Origin: Parasponia andersonii
Lineage: Eukaryota; Streptophyta; Magnoliopsida; Rosales; Cannabaceae
Direction: 5' to 3'
Length of the DNA: 64,000 bases
NCBI GenBank assembly: GCA_002914805.1
Contig: JXTB01000180.1
Location: 511,712-575,711, forward strand
Shown: piece by piece, positions 22,579 to 31,935 of the stretch
How positions within the stretch are numbered: position 1 is the stretch's first letter
Layout: each line of letters starts with the position of its first letter
Notes under the pieces: generated by a model
What the model was told of the DNA's origin: nothing
The model's input: the letters and a program-made list of their open reading frames with translations, nothing else
Databases searched by the model: none
Program-made: the position numbers and the translations under genes

Positions 22579-23720
22579 CCAACAAATAAATGAGGTAGGT
22601 ATTTTTGCAGTGAAATACCAACATTGCCCATTGAATTATAGCCAACAAATAAATGAGGTAATTTTGTAAAGGAATCAAACAAGCGAAGGTCACAGGGGGC
22701 TTTTTAACGGGCAATGTTGGTATTTCACCCCAATAATTTATTAGAGAGAAAATAGAAAAAAAGTTAGGGGGTTTGGGGAAAATAAAATTTTCTAAAATTC
22801 AAAATTTTAATTACTTTTTTTTTTTCTCAAAACAAAAGATGAATAAATTGAAAACTATATCATATTAGTTTTAATCATTTATGAATCGGGTCTATTTTCC
22901 TAAATAAATGGGGATAAAAACGTGTTCTTTGATTTACTATTGCCTTTATCTATATGCACCAAAATTTCTTCTCCTTCTGCCAGATCGTATCCCAGACCGG
23001 TCTGATGGAGTTTTCGGGTTCACGACCGTGGCTCGGAAGAACGGGCCCCGGTTACTGGTTGAAGCTAGCTCAATCCTCTGCGCCATGAGAGATCCCGAAC
23101 TCGCGGTGGTGTTCGGTTTGACCGAGTAGAGGTTGATGAACTTGACCGAAGCTCAGTATGAGGTGGCGATCCTTCCGTCAGCCTCGGTGGCACCGCTGTT
23201 GAAGGCGGAGAAGCTGCTTGAGATGATCAGGAGCTTTGGGGAATAGTCTCCCATGGTAGTATGGGTTTTTTCTATTGGGTGGTGAAGAAAAGCTTTTTTT
23301 TTTTCTAAGAGGGAAAGGTATATTTTCATGTTTCATCTGTTTATGTTCAGAGCTTTGTTAATGGAGTTCCCGTGCTGTGAATAAGATATAGATCATCTTG
23401 TGTATATTTTCTTCTTTAACGGACTCTTGATTTTAAAACAACGTGTCGTTTTCTTTCTTCAAAGTTAAAACGACAACCATTTATTAACAACAATGATGTT
23501 TTAAATATTAATCTGAATTATATTTCAATAAAAAATTAATCTGAATTAGTTTTGAATTAATTGAAAATTTGATTTTAAGAAACTTGATTTTCCCCAAACC
23601 CCCTAACTTTTTCCTATTTTTCCTCCAAGAAATTAGATGCAGTGAAACACACAAAGATTGCCCTTTAAGTGACCTTCACATGTCTAATTCTGTTACAAAT
23701 TTAATACTCGCTAACGGATT
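22579..23720. mobile_element. Inverted-repeat (foldback/MULE-like) element around a GC-rich fragment
   Basis: Plus-strand 22680-22810 is inverted at 23690-23555. Both arms share 'gaaggtcac', 'gggcaat', 'gtttcac'-type words, then 'aagttagggggtttggggaaaat' split over both arms, and an AT tail ending 'aatta'. The arms are about 130 bp and highly similar in the 'gttagggggtttggggaaaa' core. The left arm additionally has a 19-bp direct duplication (22579-22597 and 22642-22660) and a perfect 20-bp inverted pair (22610-22629 with 22709-22728). The interior carries a GC-rich coding-like fragment. No transposase. Confidence 0.65.
22975..23245 (+). pseudogene. GC-rich gene fragment inside the inverted-repeat element
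   Basis: About 270 bp much richer in GC than its flanks. One frame reads 'RIPDRSDGVFGFTTVARKNG', then 'PRLLVEASSILCAM', 'DPELAVVFGLTE', a stop at about 23127, and then in the same frame 'LTEAQYEVAILPSAS' and 'LLKAEKLLEMIRSFGE' before a second stop at about 23245. The composition, amphipathic ends and continuation after the stop look like a piece of a host gene. I do not recognise the family. It may be captured cellular DNA. Confidence 0.45.
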
Positions 23721-23907
23721 TGTGTTAGTCGCCACAGGTTTACAAATTTAGGGACTCAATCGCCAAAGAAAAAAGCTCAAGGGCCACATTACCAATGGAG
23801 GACAAATTCAAGGGCTACTGATGCCAAAAACCCTACTTCTGATCTTCAGTTCTTCTTCCTCTACGGATTAAGGACAAGTCCTTAATTCATCTTCGTATTC
23901 GCAGAGA

Positions 23908-23941
<34 letters not shown>

Positions 23942-24101
23942 CGTCAATCTAAAAGGTTTTTTTTTTTTTTAACTTATGAGTAAGTATTTTTTTAGCCAAT
24001 ATAACGAAATGTACGAAAAAATGTACATTATTAATATTCTATACTTACTAAATTTTCACTTCCAAATTAATACCTATCCACGAGGTAAAAAAAAAAATGC
24101 C

Positions 24102-24147
<46 letters not shown>

Positions 24148-25049
24148 ATGAAGAGGAACCGTGGAACACGAAAAATCTCCCGTAAAGACAAACTTAAGAC
24201 CTGGGTGGTGTAAAATTTATCTACTCCGTACCCTTTTGACTTGATACCTTGTTTTGGGCATTTGGCTTAAGGTACGTTAACTAGCCTGTTTCTCCAAATT
24301 GTGTTATGGGTTAATCTAAATGCTGATGGAGAGATTTTAAAGTAAAATAAAAGTAGATCTAGGAGCCTTTAATTCAGATTGGTAAATATATATGATATTG
24401 TTATATCCCTTCTTTTATTAAATCTTCTGGTCAATTTTTGTTAATGGTAAAACATTTTTGAATGCATGTACATGTTTTGATGATAAATTAAGAATTTGCC
24501 TCAAAAACTTATGTATGTTATGGCTGTGTTAAATAATGGAGGTGTATTTTCATTCTGATATTTTGGGATTCTAAACACAAATCTAGGACTTGATTCTTTG
24601 TGGTTTAATTAGAATGTTGACTTGCTCACTCTTCTCCTCATTTAATTCCCAAAACTGGCTATTAGAGAATTGATATGTCATGGGACCCATTTATAGTTGA
24701 GAATTTCCTTCAGTTTCATAATGTGTGGCAGAGTGTTCGACTTTATGAATTACATGTTTGGGACTTGTTGATATGGATGTCTATAATTTTAATTTACAAT
24801 GGAGGATTTGGATGTATGGAGTCTTTCATATGTTGATGGTGGCTTATTACTGGGCAGTGATGTGGATTATATATACGGACCATGTCGATCTCTTTAGATT
24901 TCATTCACAGGAAAAGTGTTGTCCTTATGTTTCAATTCTTATCAGGCAGAACACAGACATTGATCTTTTTCATTTCCTTTTTATCACAGTGAAATATTTG
25001 TTTCGTTTTAGCTGTGAGGAAAATAGAGATGATGGTGTATGCATATAAT
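23721..25049. other. Spacer with dinucleotide repeats; no gene
   Basis: (TA)n tracts at about 23908-23941 and 24105-24144 flank unremarkable sequence. A 96-codon frame at 24758-25048 has no recognisable motif and unusual composition, so I do not call it. The words 'caagggccacattaccaat...gggctactgatgccaaaa' near 23781-23830 resemble transposon-end or leader sequence. Confidence 0.35.
24105..24144. repeat. (AT)20 microsatellite
   Basis: Uninterrupted AT dinucleotides. Confidence 0.95.
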
Positions 25050-25889
25050 ATACATTGAAATTATTTCTAGATTGAGAACACGACATTTCATCTAATCATC
25101 CAGATCCTTTCTAGGCAAATATGTCGGCTGTTCCACCAACAACTGCTGCTGAACTTGGGAACTCACCTAAAATTGATTGAAAGTTAAAGTATCTGTGTTG
25201 GAGCGGTTTCCATCAGCTATCCACGTGTCTCTGAACTGCTGGTGTTGTATCCTCTAACTGTCCACATCCTTGCTATCCCAAAGAGCATCTGACTTCAAAC
25301 AGGGTCAGAGAGGCGGGGGTGGCCACCTGCAAAGACTTTCCGATGCTTAAGTCAGATATTTACCCCTGAGATTGAGTAGCAAAGATTCAATTTTTCTCAG
25401 TATGAGTATGTCTTTTTTCTTCCTTATAAACTTTTAAATGTTTCTTTTTGTATGCGTATATGCCTCTTCTTGGGGACGCACGGCTCATATATATATAGTC
25501 CTGAAATTGTGAACCTCCTGATTCTCAATCTCAGGACCGAGTACCTTTTTCCTCAAGACTTTCTCCAGAGGTCACAGGCCGAGATTACCGTGATCCCCCC
25601 TGCACCGCTGTAGCCTAGTTTCCGCTATCCCCTATGGCTCGAGTCTGTCAAGGGCGAGATTTGGACAAATCGCCATTCTGTCAGAACGGCTTGCCCCCTG
25701 CGCACACCTACTCAAGATCGCATTAAATGTTCTGTCTGGGTCTAGAGCAGTGAGTTGCTTTCCATTGTATTCTGGTGGAAGACCCTTGGGGCTTCCGACC
25801 CCCAGCTGTCGAGGTAAGAATCAGACTGGGCCGAGTCCATCCAGGGTCTGGGATGGGCTCGGCCCTAACCTCGGATAGCCCAATTGCCG

Positions 25890-25903
25890 ACGTGGTACCA
25901 CGT
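25890..25903. promoter_or_regulatory. Palindromic double G-box
   Basis: ACGTGGTACCACGT is a perfect 14-bp palindrome combining two ACGTGG/CCACGT cores (bZIP/bHLH binding type). It lies about 340 bp upstream of the TATA box. Two further CACGTG sites follow at 25990-25995 and 26102-26107. Confidence 0.6.
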
Positions 25904-26029
25904 GCGACTCGCGTGGCCTTTAACTAGTCACTCTCGACACATGTTGGATGGTGGGCCCCGTTTGTGACCTGTTCTACCACTTAATCGTCCACGTGATATA
26001 TGATTTGGGAACGGGTCCCACAACTGCCC

Positions 26030-26071
26030 ATTTCCCTACTTGATGGATTCGTATCCATCAAGTGGGGAAAT
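26030..26071. repeat. 19-bp inverted repeat with 4-bp loop
   Basis: Left arm 26030-26048 (atttccctacttgatggat) pairs with right arm 26053-26071 at 18 of 19 positions across the loop tcgt. It sits between two G-boxes, about 160 bp before the TATA box. Confidence 0.85.
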
Positions 26072-26230
26072 CGTTTCTCCGTTCTTCCAATTTGAGGGAT
26101 ACACGTGGCTCCCCATTGCCGACGCGGAGGCACGCCATCCCATGTCACAAAATTTTTTAAATTTCGAAGTTCCAACTGTTCGGTCTCCTTTGATCTTCCA
26201 TTTTCCAGAAAAACTCTTCGACTCTCCCTC

Positions 26231-26238
26231 TATAAAAG
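26231..26238 (+). promoter_or_regulatory. TATA box of the 26.36-kb gene
   Basis: TATAAAAG preceded by a pyrimidine-rich run, 122 bp before the first ATG of the coding series. The position fits a transcription start near 26260-26270. Confidence 0.6.
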
Positions 26239-26359
26239 CTGCATTTATGCTTATTTGCTACTTTGCTTAAATCTTCAATTATTCTAGCATCGTAAAATCT
26301 TAGGGTTTCCGACTTCCCCCTTTCTAGAGACTTTTACTTTTTCGATCGTATCCAAAACG

Positions 26360-29300
26360 ATGGCCTCGAATCAGGATCAGAAATTGCGCCTCGTCGTGGA
26401 CTCGAAGTTGGATTTGCTGAGGAGACAGCTCTGCCTCCCCGGCAGAGTCACGCTACAAAGGGTTGAGGGCCCCACGGACTGGTATCTATGTCCCTCTGCC
26501 CCTGAGGGCTCTATTATTTTGGGAAGAAAACATCTGGAATGGCTGCGATTCCCTCTTCCTCCTCTGATCCACTAGTTCTTCGCTTTGACAGGGATCCACA
26601 AGATGTAGTTAAATATAAACGGGGTCATGATTCTGATGGGGCTCTCCGCCCTGTCAGTTCTTTATAACCTGTATATCGACCTGGAGGTGGTCTTTTATGC
26701 TTACAAACTCACCCTCATCCCCAAAAAGAGTTCCTACCCCACCTTTTACCTTCAACCGCTCCCGGGACGTCACATTTTCTGGGGCTTGCCGAGATCAGAT
26801 AAGCAATGAGACTCCCACTCTAGGCTATACGCCGTTGGAGGGGTGTGGTGCTCCCCTTGGGTGAATGGAGAGCACTTCCAAATTCCCTCAGTTTTCTTGC
26901 AGAGTAAGTGTTAGGTCGTGATTTTCGGGTCTATGTTCTCCTCGTCTATTATTGCTCACGTTATTTTGTCTTGTGCAGCCTCTGCAGAAGAAAACAGGTT
27001 CGAGCCGCATTTGTCGGCGGGGCAGCTCAAAGGCCTGGAAAGGATCGTCATCTTCGGATCTCCTGGGGACTGCCGACACATCCAGGCCACCCTCAACCCC
27101 CAGGTGATGAATATGATGCCTAGGATGGTCTCATACCTTCCCTTCCCTCTGGACACCTGGGTTATCACAAAGCACCTGCAGAGCCGACTTGATGCCTCTG
27201 CCCTGAACCAATTCCGCCGGTACGAGCACGATCGCATCGCCATAGTGGGTCGTCAGGTTATGGCTTCAAGCCAGTTGGCGGGCTCTAACGACCTGGTGGC
27301 GCCGACTAGCCACGAGCTCGAAGAGGCTGTGAGGTTCGTGGCCGAAGAGTGCATCAGACTCTGTAGGGAGGAAGCCGTCGCCCCTAAGAGGGCTAGAGGT
27401 GGGTTCATTTTCGTATCTTTGAGCTTCGTCGATAGGGTTATGGTTGTGACCTAATTCTGTTATGACTTGTTCTTTACAGGTTCTGAGACGGGCCCATCGG
27501 CAGACCCCTCCCCCGTCAAGGGGGGACCGCTGGGCATAAGGCTCGCCCCAAGGCAACCGCTGGCCGTCATCTCGTGGTGCCTTCAGAGGATGAAGTGCCC
27601 GTGGTCCCCTGCTCCGATGCAGGCGGACCTCCAGGGGGGGAAACATCGGCCACACGGGCGTATATGGCGAGGGGATACCCCTGAGTCTGCCCGGGGGGTT
27701 TGCTGCACCAACCTCGTCCACCCCCGACTCCGGTTCGAAGTCGGGTGCTGCTTGCCTCGGTGGGGAGATCGCCGAGCTCAGTGGGGAGGCTCGGAGGTTG
27801 AAATCTCGGATGTCTTCCCCTCCTCTGGCCCCAATAAAGTGGTGCCACGAGGTTGACTCATCTAAAGAAGAAAAAGGTCGGCGGACAGCGAATGACGACG
27901 GGGCCACGCTGACCCTTCTGAGGAAGAGAAGGTCCGTGCGCAGCGGCCCGTCAAGAGGGGATGCACCACCTCCCGCCGTCGCCGGCAGCGCTCTTAGCAG
28001 CACCCAGCTTTCCTCCATCCTTACCACTACTGCTTCGGGGGTGTGCCCAGTCGAGGGGGAGGGTCCCTCGCGGTTGGCAGGGTGGAGCCGCGTTCTGCGG
28101 GTGCGGACAACGCCCAAAAAGATAGTCCAGCCGCAGGACCCGAGCTCGAGGCACTCTCATTGGGGAACGTCGAGCTCATCGCTAGCCGTACCTTCACACA
28201 GGCTTGGCTCGTCTGGTTGTCTCTATACTTCTCAGCATCCTTGTTAGACGCTGACTCTTTTTTTTATTTATCTTGCAGCTAGACGCCATCCGGTCTTTCT
28301 ATATCTCTTGCGTCAGGGCCCTGACCGAGGAGCTGAACTCCCGCTCTGCACTGGCCGAGCGCAGCGAGGCTGCCCTTGCCGAGTGGAGGACTGACTTTGA
28401 TTTATATCGGAGCCTCGATGAGGCGAGGGTCAGCAGCGCGGTGGCTCACGCCCTGAGTGTCGAGAGGGTCAGACGCGAGGAGCTAGCTATGAGACTGGCC
28501 GAAGTAGAGGCCGTTGGGCTTGCTCAATCTGAGGCTGCCAGATTAGCCCAAAACGAGCTTAAGGTCAAGGAGCAAGAGCTGTAGAGCACTAGGGCAGAGA
28601 TGTGGTTGGCCTTTCTCGCTCGCGATAAGGCCGTTGATGATGCTAAAGAAGCAAGGAAGCCGAAGCCAAAGCCAAACTGGAGGCCCATTCTCTACAACGC
28701 AGACTCGACCGGTCGAACGAGGTAAGCCGACATCTTTACTTGGACCACGTAAAATTGATGGGGGCTTAAGTAGAGTTGTCTCGCAAGCACGGTGAAGACC
28801 TTGCTGATATTAATGCTCTTTTGGTCGACTTGTCACAGCAGCAGGCAAAGCTGAGGCTGACGGTGCTGAGGGATAGATTAGCGGACGCGGAAAAACTAAA
28901 AATGAGGTATCAGAGGCAGGTGGATGTCCTTTCTACGGAAAGTTACAGGTCTGGCTGGGAGAATAGGGAATTCGAAGGCCAAGCTGAGATAGTAACGCCA
29001 GACCAGTTTGACGAGCAGAAAGGCACCGAGAGAGATCACTATTCCGTCAAGTACTACATGCAGCAGCTTGGGGATAGGATCAACATCGCGTACCCCACTG
29101 ACGTGCTGAAGATGCTTGCTGTGGAAAAGGACGGGCCCTCTGCATCTGCCTCTGTTGCCAAAGAGCTTATCCCTGTTTCCGGTCCGCCAGATCAAACTTC
29201 GGAAGTCCCTGGCGGTCAGCCTGGTCTTGGGGTCTTAACTGGTGAGGGGTTTGGTACGATCATTTTATCCAGCGATGAATCCTACCCTGGTACGCCACCC

Positions 29301-29850
29301 CCCACCGAGGCTGGTCCAAGCACCGGAACTGACTGTGCTCCCCTGGCCAGAGGTAATTAGGGTCCCTAATTTTGTACATTTGTAAAGTTAACCCTCGTTG
29401 TAACCGTCTGTATAAATAATAAGAACAGTGCAATTCTCCTTAGTCTATTTTCTTTTTCTTTATTAACCGCGTCTGGGGTAAAGTTGACCCTTGTTGTAAC
29501 CGTCTTGAATCGGTCGTACTTGATTTCGAGTTATTAGTAAGTCCTCCTCGAGCTATAATCGACAAGATTAGTTCCAGAATAGGGATGTTAGCTCTGGCCC
29601 ATCCAGTTCTAAGGAGATATAACTTCTGTTATAACTTTTCTTGACAGAGTTCGACCCGCGCGTGTGGCTGGACTTCTTTGACCCCAAATGGGACCGTGCT
29701 CAGAATCAGCTCCAGGGGCTTGTTAATCACTGTCTAGATCCGTCGCTGCAAAGGAAGAGGCCCGGGCTCGGCTCTCATCGGGAGCAGACTGGGCGTTACC
29801 ACTCTGACGTGTCTCTGCGAGTCCACCCAAGACCCGCTTCTTGCAGATAG
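26360..29850 (+). pseudogene. Multi-exon 'putative gypsy-type transposon' (Transposase_28-like) gene, broken
   Basis: Exon 1 opens at 26360 with MASNQDQKLRL. The '...CPSAPEGSIILGRKHLEWLRFPLPP' part, then 'MILMGLSALSVLYNLY' and 'GRHIFWGLPRSDKQ', match the pattern of plant transposon-associated proteins of the Transposase_28 (PF04195) type. Two in-frame stops (near 26573 and 26603) and a frameshift near 26806 break it. Likely introns are 26904-26978, 27399-27479, one ending at 28278, and one from 28722. Later exons carry 'LRFEPHLSAGQLKGLE'-like sequence, a low-complexity Pro/Ser-rich part, an Ala/Glu/Arg-rich coiled coil (28273-28584) and an acidic tail 'IILSSDESYPGTPPP' ending near 29358. A last GC-rich piece at 29647-29850 follows another acceptor. 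The role of such proteins is unknown. GC content and codon use differ sharply from the flanks. Confidence 0.6.
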
Positions 29851-29913
29851 AACTTTTGGGTGCGCGTCCCCGTCGATCGTTCCTTTTGTATTTTTTTTGA
29901 AATAATAAACAAG

Positions 29914-30340
29914 GCCCGATTTTAACTCCTATCTTAGTGCCTGGTGCGTGTATAATAAAATGCTGTCAGGGGAGGGTCTGCTTCCGATGGGTAGACCCAT
30001 ACCCCTTTAACCTTTCCTCTGCATGCGGCTAAAACTTTCTCTGGATGGGGTCTACAGGGCCCGATTTTAACTTCTGTCTTAGTGCCTAGTGCGTGCATAA
30101 TAAAATGCTGTCAGGAGAGGGTCTGTCTGCTTCCAATGGGTAGACCCAGACCCCTTTAACCTTTCCTCTGCATGCGGATAAAACTTTGTCTGGATGGGGT
30201 CTACAGGGTCTGATTTTAACTTCTGTCTTAGTGCCTAGTGCGTGCATAATAAAATGCTGTCAGGGGAGGGTCTGTTTCCAATTGGTAGACCCAGACCCCT
30301 TTAACCTTTCCTCTGTACGCGGCTAAAACTTTGTCTGGAT
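29914..30340. repeat. Tandem array A: three units of 145-149 bp
   Basis: Units start at about 29914, 30059 and 30208 with 'gg(c/t)(c/t)(c/t)gattttaact'. Each holds 'aataaaatgctgtcagg', 'gggtagaccca' and 'cctttcctctg'. The second half of each unit is homologous to the whole 73-bp unit of array B. 'aataataaac' just before the array may be the polyadenylation signal of the gene upstream. Confidence 0.85.
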
Positions 30341-30590
30341 GGGATCTACTTCCAACGGGTAGACCCTAACCTCTCCAACCTTTGCTTTGCGTGCTGCTAA
30401 AATATTGTCTGGGAGGGTCCGCTTCTAACGGGTAGACCCTGATCTCTCCAACCTTTGCTTTGCGTGCAGCTAAAATGTTGTCTGGGAGGGTCATTTTCCA
30501 ACGGGTAGACCCTGACCTCTCCAACCTTTGCTTTGCGTGCCGCTAAAATGTTATCTGGGAGGGTCCTCTTCTAACGGGTAAACCCTGACC
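30340..30590. repeat. Tandem array B: 73-bp units
   Basis: The landmark 'gggtagaccct' occurs at 30357, 30430, 30503 and 30576, exactly 73 bp apart, with 'ctccaacctttgctttgcgt' in the first three. It continues array A without a gap; the A-to-B step is 74 bp. Confidence 0.9.
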
Positions 30591-31113
30591 CGTGCTTTCC
30601 TTCTTCGTACATTTTCTCGGGCCATCGGTATGGATTTTTATTGCACGATGTGATTCCCATAGTACGATCGTTTTCGAGGTCTATTGGCAGGTTCTTGGTT
30701 GCGTAGCTCTTTCCTCTTCGTACGTTTTCTCGGGCCATCGGCAAGAATTTTATTGTACAATGTGGCTCCCATAGTACGATCATTTTTGAGGTCTGCCGGT
30801 AAGTTTTTGGTTGTGCGGCTCTTTCCTCTTCGTACGTTTTCTCGTGTTCGTCGACAAGCGACGTGATTCCCATAGTACGATCGATTTTGAGATCTGCTGG
30901 TAAGTTTATAGTTGTGCAGCTCTTTCCTCTTCGCACATTTTCTCGGGTCGTCGACAAGCGACGTGATCCCCATAGTACGATCGATTTTGAGGTCTGCTAG
31001 CAAGTTTTTGGTTGCGTAGCTCTTTCCTCTTCGTACGTTTTTTCGAGTCGTCGACAAACGACGTGATCTACATAATACGATCGATTGTGAGTTCTGCTGG
31101 CAAGTTTTTACCA
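30590..31113. repeat. Tandem array C: five units of 112 then 101 bp
   Basis: The landmark '(g)ctctttcctcttcgtacg' starts at 30594, 30706, 30818, 30919 and 31019, giving spacings 112, 112, 101 and 100. Each unit also has 'catagtacgatcg' and 'gaggtctgct(g)g'. The shift from 112 to 101 reflects a shortened 'tcgtcgacaagcgacgtgat' portion. The sequence is unrelated to arrays A and B. Confidence 0.9.
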
Positions 31114-31760
31114 TATCCTATATAAGATAGGTATAACATTCTCCTCTCCTTGTATAATTTACATCCTCATAAATTCAAAGGTGTTACACTTACCTTTACC
31201 ACTTTAAACTTATAAATTTTCATTACATAACCCATAAATTCATATGAAACGAACAATCAAAGGGTTCAAATAATAAAAAAAGAAAAAAAGAATAATGCAC
31301 GTCAATTTCAAAGCTTTACTACATTTTCTTTTTATCTCTTCTCAATTTTAGAAGTGTAATGCTATGCTAAATATTTTAGGGACAAATTTTCCTAATTTTA
31401 GCCAAGTATTACAGTTTCCCCTGAAATGATTGAATTTGGCGCATTTTACTGTAAAAGTAGTAGTCCCACTTTTATCTCTAAAAAAGGCATATTAAGCTGT
31501 AAATTGTCAAGTGTGCTTGAAATTTGAAATTGAGGAAGCAATAGAGGATAACATACTCAAGAAGATAATATTGAGATAAAGTGATACTGTTTTTGCTAAT
31601 TTTAAAACAAAATGTGCCAAAGTTAATTATCTCGCAACAAAAGGTAACACTTGGTAAAATTAAGGAATAGGGAATAACTTGTCCATATTTTCATCAACAG
31701 GCGTTACTTTAATATTCATATCTTTATTCCTATTAGAAAACAAGTGCAAATGTAATTTTC
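31114..31760. other. AT-rich spacer before the host gene
   Basis: AT-rich from 31114 on. The switch from GC-rich repeats to this sequence marks the end of the transposon block. No motif is supported before about 31779. Confidence 0.4.
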
Positions 31761-31778
31761 ATATAAAAATTTTTGTGA

Positions 31779-31844
31779 TGGCGGGGAAGATAACCCGACC
31801 CGATTTGTGATTCTCTTCCCGCCAAAATCCAGTAATTTCCCGCC
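31779..31844 (+). promoter_or_regulatory. Paired E2F-type sites upstream of the 952-residue gene
   Basis: TTCCCGCC occurs at 31816-31823 and again at 31837-31844. Both fit the E2F/DP consensus TTSSCGSS perfectly. Their starts are 21 bp apart, about two helical turns. A third near-match (ggcggggaa, inverse orientation, about 31780-31788) lies just upstream. They sit 92-120 bp before the ATG, next to a CT-rich tract (31905-31921). E2F sites in plants mark genes induced at G1/S; its application to this gene is inference. Confidence 0.65.
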
Positions 31845-31935
31845 ACAAAATAGCTGGTTATACCATCATTTCCCAACTTTTAGAGCCAAAATTCTCTCAC
31901 ATCATTCTCTCTCTCTCTCTCCTTGGAAAGCATCC

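Larger units (their letters stand above)
25050..26229 (+). promoter_or_regulatory. GC-rich upstream region of the transposon-type gene
   Basis: The sequence becomes clearly richer in GC from about 25500 and stays so up to a TATA box at 26231. It contains three G-box-type sites (25890-25903, 25990-25995, 26102-26107) and a hairpin (26030-26071). A short frame 'MSAVPPTTAAELG' opens at about 25120 but ends after about 20 codons. I read most of the region as promoter or LTR-like leader of the downstream gene. No LTR partner was found. Confidence 0.4.

Noticed and set aside
24758..25048. 96-codon plus-strand frame as a gene
   Set aside because: Aromatic-rich chance translation of AT-rich DNA with no recognisable domain or upstream signals.
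27266..28117. 283-codon minus-strand open frame opposite the transposon-type gene
   Set aside because: It lies antisense to the coiled, spliced plus-strand frames in a GC-rich stretch where antisense stops are rare. Its sequence is Pro/Arg/Ser-rich with no domain, and it spans the predicted plus-strand intron at 27399-27479.
25050..31113. LTR or terminal inverted repeats bounding the GC-rich transposon block
   Set aside because: I compared both edges by eye and found no matching terminal sequences, so the element boundaries are left open.
30571..31114. 128- and 158-codon minus-strand frames with repeated 'ENVRRGKS'-like words
   Set aside because: They are translations of tandem array C. The 112/101-bp units are not multiples of three, so the repeats shift frame, and there is no promoter or start context.
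31807..31935. N-terminal extension of the 952-residue protein from a GTG at 31807
   Set aside because: It is not an ATG, overlaps both E2F sites and the CT-rich leader, and the first ATG (31936) has a good context.
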